Below are positions 1 to 8,737 of a stretch of DNA of 64,000 nt, one piece after another. The DNA lies in NCBI GenBank assembly GCA_029667085.1, contig JARUHJ010000001.1:372001-436000 (forward strand), written 5' to 3'. The notes beneath the pieces are model-generated. The model did no database searches. It saw only the letters and a list, made by a program, of their open reading frames with translations, and was not told the origin of the DNA. How positions within the stretch are numbered: the stretch's first letter is position 1; each line of letters starts with the position of its first letter. Source of the DNA: Deltaproteobacteria bacterium IMCC39524. GTDB taxonomy: Bacteria; Desulfobacterota; Desulfuromonadia; Desulfuromonadales; BM103. The position numbers and the translations under genes are program-made.

Positions 1-90
1 GATTGGTTGGGTCGTAACATTAAGGCCTCTCATGACAGTTATCCAAAATTCTGATTTTTTGCAGCTAAGCGCTGAAAGAGAAAAGACAAT

Positions 91-432
91 ATGAGTGAAT
101 TGCCAAAATGTCCTGAATGTGGGTCAGAGTATACTTACGAAGACAGGGAGATGTTTGTTTGCCCTGAGTGTGCTCACGAATGGAGTATGATTGCCGGTGA
201 AGAGAGTGCTGATGCCGCCAGGGTTATTAAGGATGCGAACGGTAATATCCTGCAGGATGGTGATACCGTAACCGTGATCAAGGATCTCAAGGTCAAGGGC
301 TCTTCGCTGGTTGTTAAGGTCGGGGCGAAAGCCAAGAATATCCGCTTGGTCGATGGCGATCACGACATCGATTGTAAAATCGATGGTATCGGCGCTATGA
401 AATTGAAGTCGGAGTTTGTTAAAAAAGCCTGA
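91..432 (+). CDS. PhnA/YjdM-family zinc-ribbon protein
   Basis: A 113-residue protein of the PhnA (YjdM) family, historically called alkylphosphonate utilization protein although a direct role in phosphonate breakdown is doubtful. The N-terminus has a zinc ribbon made of two CPEC motifs (near residues 7-10 and 24-27). The C-terminal half, starting around VIKDANGN and running through [13 protein letters not shown], is the small beta-barrel domain typical of the family. Length matches full-length members. It stands alone: the next gene on the right is on the other strand. An A/G-rich Shine-Dalgarno (AAAGAGA) lies a short distance upstream. Cytoplasmic; no signal peptide. Confidence 0.9.
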   Translation: MSELPKCPECGSEYTYEDREMFVCPECAHEWSMIAGEESADAARVIKDANGNILQDGDTVTVIKDLKVKGSSLVVKVGAKAKNIRLVDGDHDIDCKIDGIGAMKLKSEFVKKA

Positions 433-628
433 AGCCCGGCAGCCTGTCGGACAATCAATAAGCTGGCTGCAAATTCATCTGTTTGGTCCCTATCTCAGTT
501 CCTTTTCGACCCATAGCTACGGCTATTACTCAATCTATAAAGCTTGGCAGGGGGTAGGACTGCAACCTAAGGAGTACAAGCGGGAGTCTGGGGCTCAAAT
601 CTGCCTATGAAAAAAGCGAACATTCTTC

Positions 629-1516
629 TCAAAAGTGATAATTCAGAGTCACAGACAGATCGTTACGTAATTTGCGAGAGAGGGAAAGGTTCCATTTTTG
701 TGCAGCATTTGCAGCACCGTAGATGTTGCCGACATAAAAGGGCACGCCAATGCCACCTACGATTCCGGCCAGAGCGTAGTTTTTATTATCAATTGCGGCA
801 ATAGTGGCAGCTATAAATAAACCATTTACCGCGAAAGCCATCAGGCCGTCTTTGTAATGATTCGCGTAGACTTGGCCACTGCCCGGGATGATGGCAGACA
901 TCGTCCCGGCCAGCCCCGGGGATTTCTTGGGCTGTGCTTCGTACGCATCGATCAGGCTGAATAGCTCCTGGGTTACAGGCACGCTGACTTTCTCTGGATA
1001 GGTGACCTGGAAATCGTTCAGCTCAGACCGTACTTTGGCAATGTCATCATGTTCTGCAGCGTTCAGGACGATGCCTAAATGAGCATTGGCTGCGTCCGGA
1101 TGGCTTGCATTAAACATCCGGGAACGTTCATAAGCCAGGGTCGCGGCGTCATGCCTGCCGAGTTTCTCGTAACTCAATCCCTCATGCAAAGCTGCGCTGC
1201 TGAAATAGCTTGCTGCGTAGGTTTGTCGAACCTTGGCAAAGCTTTTTACCGCCGACTCGTAATCTTTGCCATTGTAATAGGCTAAACCAATCTGGTAGAG
1301 GGCTCCAGGCAGATGCTCCGAATCCGGGAAGAGGAAGATCAGCTTTTTGTATTCGGTGATTGCGCGGTAGTAATCCTCTTCTGCCATGAAGGCCTGTCCC
1401 AGGGCCATCTGGATATCATCAGTCAGCACAATGCTCTGTGCTGCACTCGAAGTGGTGGGGTGGCAGACCAGAAGAAACCCGAAGAGGACGATTATGGGTG
1501 CAGTCAATTTGCTCAT
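629..1516 (-). CDS. exported TPR protein with C-terminal DUF5683-like membrane region
   Basis: 295 residues. An N-terminal signal peptide (hydrophobic run about residues 6-25, ending SSAAQ) precedes several tetratricopeptide-like repeats, recognised by spaced A/Y/G positions such as YYRAITEYKKLIFLFP and GLAYYNGKDYESAVKSF (about residues 45-190). After residue 200 comes a motif, IIPGSGQVYANHYKDG, followed by two hydrophobic stretches, as in proteins with the DUF5683-type PGxGQxY signature. The start codon overlaps the stop of the YidD gene (ATGA), so the two are translationally coupled. The role is unknown; TPR plus membrane segments suggests an envelope scaffold. The family assignment of the C-terminal part is from memory of the motif. 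Confidence 0.75.
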   Translation of the reverse strand: MSKLTAPIIVLFGFLLVCHPTTSSAAQSIVLTDDIQMALGQAFMAEEDYYRAITEYKKLIFLFPDSEHLPGALYQIGLAYYNGKDYESAVKSFAKVRQTYAASYFSSAALHEGLSYEKLGRHDAATLAYERSRMFNASHPDAANAHLGIVLNAAEHDDIAKVRSELNDFQVTYPEKVSVPVTQELFSLIDAYEAQPKKSPGLAGTMSAIIPGSGQVYANHYKDGLMAFAVNGLFIAATIAAIDNKNYALAGIVGGIGVPFYVGNIYGAANAAQKWNLSLSRKLRNDLSVTLNYHF

Positions 1517-1974
1517 AATGTGCCCAGCAGGTTTTTGGCGACGGGGTCATACAGGGCCCCATTCGGGAGCCGAACGTAATCCGTGCCCGGTTCAGTCCAG
1601 TGGTTACAACGCATCAGACGATCGGCCGTCATGACGATACCGAGGAAAGGGCCTTGGTCATCCACTGCCTCATAACCGAATTGTGAACATGTTGGTGAGA
1701 AGCTGCAGCGAGGCCCATCAATAGGTGAAATCCATTTCTGGAAAAAATGCACGCTGCCCAGTAGTGCCGATCGTAGCGTTGATGCTTCTGTTACGGCAAC
1801 AGAGGCCGGAGATGACGAGACCAGATCACTCTTTGGTGCCTTCATGCCATTGGTTTCCAAACCTTGTGCCGGGTTGGTCATGCTCAGAAAGATCCAGGCA
1901 AAAAGAAACCCCACACAAAAACTGGCCGGGTTTCGTTTGTGCGTGGTGTCTGAAGTTTTATTCAAACCAGGCAT
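1513..1974 (-). CDS. YidD-family membrane protein insertion factor paralogue
   Basis: The C-terminal half (about residues 60-153) is a YidD (DUF37) domain with the hallmark CSFSPTCSQFGYEA and a following RCNHW segment. YidD normally assists YidC-dependent membrane insertion and sits between rnpA and yidC. Here it lies between a lipoprotein and a TPR gene and carries an N-terminal hydrophobic segment (CVGFLFAWIFLSM) resembling a signal peptide, which the short canonical YidD lacks. I chose the ATG at 1974. A TTG at 2001 would extend it by nine residues, and neither start has a convincing Shine-Dalgarno. This is probably a specialised paralogue rather than the housekeeping copy. Confidence 0.82.
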   Translation of the reverse strand: MPGLNKTSDTTHKRNPASFCVGFLFAWIFLSMTNPAQGLETNGMKAPKSDLVSSSPASVAVTEASTLRSALLGSVHFFQKWISPIDGPRCSFSPTCSQFGYEAVDDQGPFLGIVMTADRLMRCNHWTEPGTDYVRLPNGALYDPVAKNLLGTL

Positions 1975-2003
1975 GACGCAATTCTGTAAGACTGTTAGCA
2001 AGT

Positions 2004-2243
2004 TTATTGGGCCTTGAGAATCTTCTCTTTACTTTCTTGAAATTCCTCTTCACTGATAGCCCCTTGTTCCTCGGCGGCCTTGAGATCCTGAAGCTGTTGT
2101 CCGGCAGTCGCACCACCACCGCCTTCGGGTGTGGCCGCTTCAGGGGTGACAACGACCGTCTCCTTGCCCCCACCACAGCAGCAACCGGTCAAAAAAACAG
2201 TCAAGACAATAAAGATCAGGCTTTTCGTAAGATGGCGTTTCAT
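2004..2243 (-). CDS. small lipoprotein with SHOCT-like C-terminus
   Basis: A 79-residue predicted lipoprotein. The signal peptide ends in a lipobox, LTGC, at about residue 21, followed by a Cys- and Gly-rich stretch, then a Pro/Glu/Gly linker. The C-terminal 30 residues (LQDLKAAEEQGAISEEEF and on) match the SHOCT short-domain pattern: a helix, G-x-I-[ST]-x-E-E-F, and a helix. A strong Shine-Dalgarno, AAAGGAGG, lies upstream. It heads the minus-strand set lipoprotein-YidD-TPR with almost no spacing, so the three are likely cotranscribed. The molecular role is unknown. Confidence 0.8.
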   Translation of the reverse strand: MKRHLTKSLIFIVLTVFLTGCCCGGGKETVVVTPEAATPEGGGGATAGQQLQDLKAAEEQGAISEEEFQESKEKILKAQ

Positions 2244-2547
2244 TTAGAGGTCCTCCTTTGTCAAGTTGACGGTTTGTAAAAAAGCCACAGGTCTTTGATT
2301 GGAATATATTAACTCTAGTGTGCAAAACGCTCGATGGCAAGTATAAAAATGTCTCACTTCATCTGCCCAGCGTAGAATACATCCATGCAGGTCACGGCAG
2401 GTGAATTCCACTGAGAGGCGGTATCGAAAGGATGAAAAACTGTCTTGTACGTGGCGTCATCCTGGAACGATTTATAAGTCCTTTGAGGGAGACTCTATCG
2501 ATACAGAGCAAGGCCTGAGTTTAGAGTTCGTTGCCAATTGCACTGCA
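2244..2547. other. gene-less stretch between lipoprotein and ABC permease
   Basis: About 300 bases without a convincing gene. The right part is the tail behind the ABC permease; the left part must hold the promoter of the lipoprotein-YidD-TPR set, read on the minus strand. I see the Shine-Dalgarno but no confident -35/-10 pair, and no strong hairpin or riboswitch. Confidence 0.5.
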
Positions 2548-5076
2548 TTATTCACCGCGTAAGTAAGTCGCTGGCTTATGCCCCAGGGCTCTCCAGGTTC
2601 CAACCAGCCCCAAAAATACTGTTAGGGCAACTCCGGTCAAAATTGTCGTGATAATTGTTCCCGGATGCAGGGTAAAAGAGATCTTCATCAAGCCTTCCAG
2701 GATCCCCATGGCCGCCAGGCTGCCGACGATCGCGCTGATGCCGCCGGCAATTAAGCCAAGAAACAGAAACTCCGCTGCAAATGCGCCCAGAATATCAAAG
2801 CGGGTGGCCCCGCAGACCTTGAAAATAACGGCATCGTGAATACGCCGGTGCTGGTCTGCCGAAACAGCTCCAGCCAGAACCAGGAATCCTATTAACACTG
2901 CAAGACCTGCCATGCTGCGAAAGGCCGTGCCGATACGTTCGAGTGTTTGAGATACGTTTTTAAGGAGCTCGCGGGTGCTGATGGCAGAGACATTCGGGAA
3001 TTGTTTAGTAACTTCGGCGAAGGCGGCTTCTTCATGCTCTGCTGGAACATGAATCGAGGCGATGTTTGTCTGTGGTGCGTTTTCCAGGACTCCGGGCGAG
3101 AAGAGCAATGCGAAATTCAAGTCGAGTGTCGACCAGTCGACTTCTCTTAAGCTGCTTATCCTGGCTGTAACATCTCGGCCCAGAACATTGATCGTCAGCG
3201 TGTCGCCTATGCCGACCCCAAACCCTTTCGCGAGATCCGCCGTAATGGAGACCAGGGGTTCTCCCGCATAGTCACTTGGCCACCACTCTCCGGCAACGAC
3301 CTTTATGTCCGGTGCCTTCTCCTTTGCGTAACTTAAGAACCTGTCGCCACGAACGGCCCAGCGTACTTCCTTGGCAACTTTTGCCATTGTCACCGGCTTG
3401 CCCGCAATAGCTGTTATGCGCCCGCGCAAAGTCGGATAACGTTCAAACTTGGTGAGCCCAGGCAGGTTGCGAGCTGTCTCTTCGAAGCTCTCAACCTGGT
3501 GTGACTGCAGGTCCAGGAAGAAGAAGGAGGGGGCTTCATTGGGAACCGTTTCATTGATCTTGTCGTCGAGGTTGGCTTGGACCAGCGTGACGGTGACCAG
3601 GGCGGTTAAGCCGAGGCCCAATGAAAATAGCGCACTTCCTGCCGGTGAGCCGCGCCGGTGGATGTTGCCCAGTCCGAGCCGCAGAGAGGGATTTGTTGGC
3701 TTGGGGATCAGGTGCGTCAGTTTAACAACAGTTGTTGAGGCGAAGCGGAAAATGACGAAGCAGAGGCTCGCCCCGGAGATAAACCAGAAGGCCAGTCTTT
3801 GATCACTGCTGGTCAGGATAGCCAATGCGGCCAGTATCATTGACGAGATGATGATTGACACTTTAACAACTGTTCCGGGGTTGCGATTGCTGGACTCGCT
3901 GTATCCTCGAAACAACACTGAGGGTGAGACCAGCCTGGCCAGACCTAAAGATTTTAAAGAGAAAATCAATGCGATCAGAAGACCGAATAGTGCCGCTACG
4001 ACCAACACTTGCCAATGAATGCCAGGGGCCACGGGGACGGGTAGATGAGTGCCGATAAGTTGTTTCAAAACATAGGGAAGGGTAGCGCCGGCAGCGAGGC
4101 CGGCTGTTGAACCAAGGAGCCCCAGGAAAAGAATTTGCAGCAAGTAGGCAGTAAAGATCAACTTGCCCGGAGCCCCCAGGCATTTCATTGTTGCAATATG
4201 TGTGATTTTGCCATCCAGGTAGCCGCGAACCGCACCGGAGACACCGAGACCGCCAACCAGCAGTGAGCAAAGCCCGATCAGGGTCATGTTCAAATTCATG
4301 CGGTCGAGAAAAAAGGTCACCCGGGGTGCTGCCTCGCGCCAGCTTCGAACACGCCAGCCCGCTTCAGGAAAGCGGTCCTGCATCTCAACTTTTAATTGGT
4401 CAACTGTTTCACGGTTCGGCAACCGCAGCCGGTATGCGTGATAAATCAGGCTGCCGGGTTGGATCAGGCCTGTAGCTTCGAGTCCCTCGAGGCTGATCAT
4501 GAAGCGTGGGCCAAGGTTGAAAGCGCGCACTGTGCGGTCCGGCTCTGTTGTGATGATCCCCTTTATTTTAAAAACCGCGTTGCCGACTTTGACCTTGTCA
4601 CCAATCTTCTTGTCCAGGCGGGAGAGCATAGGCGCTTCTACCAAGGCCCCAAACTCATCACGACTGTCGAGTTCATGATGAATGTTCAGTTGTGGGGTGC
4701 TCGTGATCTTGCCGTAGAGAGGATAGTCGGAGTCGACCGCTTTCAACTCTGCAAGGACACGCTTGTCGTTATGTATGTCGACGACCATGGTCCTCATGGT
4801 GGCTACATGCGAAAGCTGGCCCTGATCTGTAAGAAAACTGATCCCCTCGGTCGGAAGTTCGCGATGAGCCAAACGGATTTCCAGGTCGCCTCCCAAAAGG
4901 GCGCTGGCGTCTGCCAGCAGGCCCGCTTTGGCTGACTCAGTAAAAGAACCGATTGCGCTGATTGCAAAAACCCCAAGGAAAAGGCAGGTCAGGAAGACGC
5001 CAAAGCCGCGCAATCCACCACGGAGTTCTCGACGGACCAGGCGGATGGCCTGGGTTATGGTGCTCGTTGAGTTCAA
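2548..5076 (-). CDS. ybbP: FtsX-like ABC transporter permease (YbbP type)
   Basis: 842 residues, the length of YbbP-type permeases. It has an N-terminal transmembrane segment (GFGVFLTCLFLGVFAI), a large periplasmic MacB-PCD-like domain, a central block of membrane segments with an FtsX domain (about residues 265-390), a second periplasmic domain, and a C-terminal FtsX domain with three helices (about residues 715-835). It pairs with the ATPase upstream; its start overlaps the ATPase stop by four bases. In E. coli the same pair is divergent from tesA, as here. Substrate unknown; family members act in lipoprotein or lysophospholipid-type export or mechanotransmission rather than simple import. 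Confidence 0.9.
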   Translation of the reverse strand: MNSTSTITQAIRLVRRELRGGLRGFGVFLTCLFLGVFAISAIGSFTESAKAGLLADASALLGGDLEIRLAHRELPTEGISFLTDQGQLSHVATMRTMVVDIHNDKRVLAELKAVDSDYPLYGKITSTPQLNIHHELDSRDEFGALVEAPMLSRLDKKIGDKVKVGNAVFKIKGIITTEPDRTVRAFNLGPRFMISLEGLEATGLIQPGSLIYHAYRLRLPNRETVDQLKVEMQDRFPEAGWRVRSWREAAPRVTFFLDRMNLNMTLIGLCSLLVGGLGVSGAVRGYLDGKITHIATMKCLGAPGKLIFTAYLLQILFLGLLGSTAGLAAGATLPYVLKQLIGTHLPVPVAPGIHWQVLVVAALFGLLIALIFSLKSLGLARLVSPSVLFRGYSESSNRNPGTVVKVSIIISSMILAALAILTSSDQRLAFWFISGASLCFVIFRFASTTVVKLTHLIPKPTNPSLRLGLGNIHRRGSPAGSALFSLGLGLTALVTVTLVQANLDDKINETVPNEAPSFFFLDLQSHQVESFEETARNLPGLTKFERYPTLRGRITAIAGKPVTMAKVAKEVRWAVRGDRFLSYAKEKAPDIKVVAGEWWPSDYAGEPLVSITADLAKGFGVGIGDTLTINVLGRDVTARISSLREVDWSTLDLNFALLFSPGVLENAPQTNIASIHVPAEHEEAAFAEVTKQFPNVSAISTRELLKNVSQTLERIGTAFRSMAGLAVLIGFLVLAGAVSADQHRRIHDAVIFKVCGATRFDILGAFAAEFLFLGLIAGGISAIVGSLAAMGILEGLMKISFTLHPGTIITTILTGVALTVFLGLVGTWRALGHKPATYLRGE

Positions 5077-5762
5077 GAGTCAGCCCCATTCTCTTCACGT
5101 AGACAGCCGTCGATCATTCTCACGGACCGCTCGCAACGTGAGGCAAGAATCTCGTCGTGGGTGACCAGAACCAGAGTTGTGCCATGCTCTTGTTGCAGGT
5201 CAAAAAGGAGGTTCATGACAATCTGTCCGGTTTCGCGATCGAGATTGCCGGTGGGCTCATCAGCAAGGAGGAGGGCGGGTTTAACAACAAAGGCCCGGGC
5301 CAGAGCAACGCGTTGCTGTTCTCCGCCGGAGAGTTCGCCGGGATAATGATCGATTCTGTCGCTCAGGCCAGTCTTTGTCAGTGCTTCTTCTGCTTGTTCT
5401 TCAGGATTCTTGCAGCCGGAAAATTCTAGGGGCAAGGAAACATTCTCTAGAGCCGTCATGGTGGGAATGAGATGAAATGACTGGAAAACAATGCCGACAT
5501 GCTCGCGGCGGAACCTCGCCAGGCCGTCTTCACCGATGGTGGTCAGGTCAACTCCTGCGACCTGAACCTGCCCTGAGGTCGGTTTCTCCAGACCTGAAAG
5601 CGCCATTAGCAGGGTTGTCTTGCCCGCTCCAGAAGGGCCGAGCACGCTCACGGTTTCGCCTTTGGTTATGCTAAGGTTGACTCCGCGCAGGATGTTGACC
5701 TCTCCGGCACCGCCGACTAGACTGAGATGAAGATCCACGATATTAACCAGGGGCTCTGACAT
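5073..5762 (-). CDS. ybbA: ABC transporter ATP-binding protein (YbbA/LolD type)
   Basis: 229 residues from the ATG at 5762. It contains Walker A (GPSGAGKTT), the Q-loop (FQSFHLIPTMTALEN), signature LSGGEQQRVALARA, Walker B (LLADEPTGNLD) and the H-loop histidine (LVTHD). Sequence class is LolD/MacB-like, consistent with a partner FtsX permease. A longer reading back to 5828 is possible, but the 5762 start has a good Shine-Dalgarno (AAGGAT, about 8 bases upstream) and gives the usual N-terminus. The start codon shares the CATG sequence at 5760-5763 with the divergent esterase gene, so each gene's control region must lie inside the other's coding sequence. Confidence 0.93.
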   Translation of the reverse strand: MSEPLVNIVDLHLSLVGGAGEVNILRGVNLSITKGETVSVLGPSGAGKTTLLMALSGLEKPTSGQVQVAGVDLTTIGEDGLARFRREHVGIVFQSFHLIPTMTALENVSLPLEFSGCKNPEEQAEEALTKTGLSDRIDHYPGELSGGEQQRVALARAFVVKPALLLADEPTGNLDRETGQIVMNLLFDLQQEHGTTLVLVTHDEILASRCERSVRMIDGCLREENGADS

Positions 5763-6420
5763 GCATTTATCCTTTTTGCTCAAGTTGGTTTTGTTCACCA
5801 TTTTGACAGTATCATCGTCATTTGCCAACTCTACGGCTACAAATAGTGTCGTTATCCTGGTTCTCGGCGATAGCCTGACCGCTGGCTATGGCCTTGCGCG
5901 AGATGAATCTTTTCCGCGGCAGCTTGAAAATAGTCTGGCGACTTCAGGATATCCCGTAACTGTCATCAACGCCGGAGTCTCGGGCGATACCTCAGCTGGC
6001 GGTCTTGCCAGACTTGAGTGGGCCCTGGCAGTCAATCCTCAGGTCGTACTCGTTGAGCTAGGTGCAAACGATGCCTTACGTGGTCTTGACCCAACACAAA
6101 CCTACGACAACCTTGATCAAATCCTCGCCCGCCTCAAGAAAGCCAGCTGTCGCATCGTCCTTGCCGGTATGCGGGCTCCCAGGAACCTGGGTCTTGACTA
6201 TACTCTCGAGTTTGATCAGATCTATCCCGATCTTGCTGAGCGTCACGATCTTTATTTTTATCCATTTTTTCTAGACGGCGTCGCAACTGATCCCGGACTG
6301 AACCAGGCTGACGGCATACATCCTAACGCAGAAGGTGTTCGCGTCGTTGTAAAGGGTATTCAACCGCTTGTTGTTAAAGCTATTGAGGAGGTTGTGGCCA
6401 CAAAAGAACGGTTGGAATGA
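5761..6420 (+). CDS. tesA: TesA-like arylesterase / SGNH hydrolase, exported
   Basis: 219 residues with an N-terminal signal peptide (hydrophobic LLKLVLFTILTVSSSFA). GDSL/SGNH blocks are all present: GDSLTAGYG (nucleophile Ser, about residue 39), a Gly in block II (NAGVSGDTSAG), GANDALRG (block III), and DGIHPNAEG with the catalytic Asp and His. Homologues are periplasmic thioesterase/lysophospholipase/arylesterases. Divergent from ybbA-ybbP in the arrangement known from E. coli, suggesting a shared envelope-lipid role. The Shine-Dalgarno in front of 5761 is weak (AGGGG). Confidence 0.9.
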   Translation: MHLSFLLKLVLFTILTVSSSFANSTATNSVVILVLGDSLTAGYGLARDESFPRQLENSLATSGYPVTVINAGVSGDTSAGGLARLEWALAVNPQVVLVELGANDALRGLDPTQTYDNLDQILARLKKASCRIVLAGMRAPRNLGLDYTLEFDQIYPDLAERHDLYFYPFFLDGVATDPGLNQADGIHPNAEGVRVVVKGIQPLVVKAIEEVVATKERLE

Positions 6421-6478
6421 AAATTGCTATTTTGCATATATGGTTTATTGAATTACGCGAAAATCGAGGTCAATAATT

Positions 6479-6694
6479 ATGCAAGAATGCCAACATCTGA
6501 ACAACTGTGAGTTTGTCCTGCGCTATGTGGCCCAAGTCAAGCCACACTGGGATGACTTTGTAAGTCTCTATTGTTGCGGGTCTTTTCAGGAGAACTGTAA
6601 ACGGCTAGAGTATTTTAAGGCGCACGGAATGCTTCCTGATTCAGTGCTGATGCCAACGGGCCAGCGCGTTCCACAGAACTTGGAGAATGAATAG
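6479..6694 (+). CDS. small Cys-rich hypothetical protein
   Basis: 71 residues with six cysteines arranged as C-x5-C near the N-terminus, a YCCG motif mid-protein, and QENCKR. The tail DSVLMPTGQRVP is also characteristic of a small family I have seen in Geobacter-like genomes, with no assigned function. The cysteines could bind metal or an Fe-S cluster, or be redox active; the sequence alone does not decide. It lies just downstream of the esterase gene on the same strand with a 58-base gap; the following gene is convergent. Confidence 0.65.
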   Translation: MQECQHLNNCEFVLRYVAQVKPHWDDFVSLYCCGSFQENCKRLEYFKAHGMLPDSVLMPTGQRVPQNLENE

Positions 6695-6777
6695 CGCACG
6701 GTGATTGACCGCCTTTCTGGTGTGAAAAGACGAAAGGGTTACGGGGTTTTAACGCGTTTCGTGATTGCCCTCCGTCG

Positions 6778-8490
6778 CTACCGAAGGTACGCCTCCGTGA
6801 CATAACGTCTCATCATAGCGTGCGTGTTGAAATAATACGCATTCTTGCCAATCGCATTTTTCAGGACCTTGGTCCATTCTTGACGATTATTGTAGTAGAG
6901 CGGAATAATCGTCTCCTCGAGCTTTTTGTAGAGATCCTGAACGTCTTCGTCAGAATGGTTGACTTCTGTACTTGTTTCCGTTGGTGGCGGTCCGATAGAC
7001 CACCCTGTGACGCCTTCAATATGCCCTTCAATCCACCATCCATCAAGAACGCTGAAGTTGGGCACACCGTTTAACGCTGCTTTCATGCCACTGGTGCCAG
7101 AGGCCTCAAGTGGCCGTAACGGGTTGTTCAGCCAGAGATCAACGCCCGGTATCAAACGGCTTGCGACGTCCATGTTGTAATTCGGCAGATAAACAATCTT
7201 GAGTTTATCTCCGAAAAACTCTGCCTGCTGGCAGATCTCCTGAATCATCTGTTTGCCATAATCGTCCTTCGGGTGGGCCTTTCCACCGAAAACCAGCTGC
7301 AGTTTGCCCTCGCCAATTTTGAGGAGTCGGTCCCGATCGGTAAAGATCATGTTGGCGCGTTTGTAAGCGGTTGCCCTGCGAGCAAAGCCAATCGTGAGAA
7401 CATCAAGGTCCAGTTTTGCTCCTGTGGTCTCTTCGATCCATTGAAAGAGGTAGGCCTTGGCTCCGGCATGGGCGTCTTGAATCTCATCATCAGGGATAAG
7501 GTCGACCCTGACCAGCAACTCCGGTTCGTTTGCCCAGCCGGGCAGGTACTTGTCATAAAGGTGTATCAAGTATGGAGAGGCCCATGTGAAAGGGTGAATA
7601 CCGTTGGTGATCGAGTGGATTTCAAAGCCGGGGAACATGGTTTGAGAAACCTCACCATGCTTTTTGGCGACCCCATTAACGAAATGTGACAGGTTTAAGG
7701 CCAGGAGCGTCATGTTGAACTCGTGTTCGCCACCGAGCTTTTTCAGGAGGTCAATAGGGACAACATCCCCCATGACCTGAGAGACCAAGTCATAGGAAAA
7801 GCGATCATGTCCTGACTCGACGGGTGTGTGGGTGGTGAAAACACAATTTTCCTGAACGCTTCGGATGTGTTGTAAATAGTCTTCTTCCAAAGAACCTTCA
7901 ACGGTAAGGTGAGGGTGGTTGAGTAACACCAATGTAAGCAAGCTGGCGTGCCCTTCGTTCAGATGGTATTTGCGGACCCGGAAGCCGAGGACCTGCAGCA
8001 GCCTAGCGCCGCCGATGCCGAGAACGATCTCCTGTTTCAGTCGATAAGCTTTATCGCCACCATAGAGATAGTCGGTGATCTCCCGGTCCTCAGGCTGGTT
8101 CCCCTGGATATCTGTGTCGAGAAAGAGGACAGGCACTTCACCGCCTGTAGGGCTTTTGACTCGGTACAGCCAGGCCTGAACCTTGACATCTCGATCTTCT
8201 ATTGTTACCAAGGTTTTGACAGGCAACAGTTCAAGTAAATCCTCAGGTCTCCAGTCAACGGCGCTTTCCTGTTGCCAGCCGTCGTCAGTGAAGGTTTGCA
8301 GAAAGTACCCTTTGCGGCTGATCAAGGTCACTGCCACGAACGGTAATTTCAGATCTGCTGCGCTCCTGATGGTATCTCCTGCGAGAACTCCCAGGCCACC
8401 GCTGTAGGTTGGAATCTCTGTCATCAAGCCTATTTCCATGGAGAAATAGGCTATGCGTGAGGTTTCTGTGTAGTGTCTCCAGTCCTTCAT
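6778..8490 (-). CDS. glgP: alpha-glucan (glycogen/maltodextrin) phosphorylase
   Basis: 570 residues, a short-form GT35 phosphorylase that releases glucose 1-phosphate from alpha-1,4-glucans. The N-terminus (YFSMEIGL, SGGLGVLAGD) and the pyridoxal-phosphate region (EASGTSGMKAALNG, about residues 475-490, containing the PLP lysine) are clear, as are KAHPKD and PNYNMDVASRL. It is the compact bacterial type, shorter than the roughly 800-residue muscle/E. coli form. Shine-Dalgarno AAGG lies upstream of the ATG at 8490. It is monocistronic and divergent from the exeA-like gene. Confidence 0.93.
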   Translation of the reverse strand: MKDWRHYTETSRIAYFSMEIGLMTEIPTYSGGLGVLAGDTIRSAADLKLPFVAVTLISRKGYFLQTFTDDGWQQESAVDWRPEDLLELLPVKTLVTIEDRDVKVQAWLYRVKSPTGGEVPVLFLDTDIQGNQPEDREITDYLYGGDKAYRLKQEIVLGIGGARLLQVLGFRVRKYHLNEGHASLLTLVLLNHPHLTVEGSLEEDYLQHIRSVQENCVFTTHTPVESGHDRFSYDLVSQVMGDVVPIDLLKKLGGEHEFNMTLLALNLSHFVNGVAKKHGEVSQTMFPGFEIHSITNGIHPFTWASPYLIHLYDKYLPGWANEPELLVRVDLIPDDEIQDAHAGAKAYLFQWIEETTGAKLDLDVLTIGFARRATAYKRANMIFTDRDRLLKIGEGKLQLVFGGKAHPKDDYGKQMIQEICQQAEFFGDKLKIVYLPNYNMDVASRLIPGVDLWLNNPLRPLEASGTSGMKAALNGVPNFSVLDGWWIEGHIEGVTGWSIGPPPTETSTEVNHSDEDVQDLYKKLEETIIPLYYNNRQEWTKVLKNAIGKNAYYFNTHAMMRRYVTEAYLR

Positions 8491-8737
8491 CGCTTGCCTT
8501 GGATCGCGTCTAGTAAAACAACGATCGCTATTTTTTAAGCGGACGGAAATTTATAAATCCAAAAGGGACTGATTGTTAGGATAGAATAACATACTGGCGA
8601 TGGTTTTTATGGTTACACCCGTCAAAATTTGCGAGTGGAATTGTTGAGTAAAAACTTGCAAAATTATGCAATTTGTGGAAATAAATAGCTTTTTAAGCTC
8701 TTGTGTTAAATGACTTTTTTCGGGGGATGGCCGATCC

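Noticed and set aside
416-610. 64-residue plus-strand frame and a short shared sequence CTGGCTGCAAATTC also at about 11237
   Set aside because: Frame has no Shine-Dalgarno and no family. The shared 14-mer is expected several times by chance in 64 kb; both copies are intergenic but I cannot show an element.
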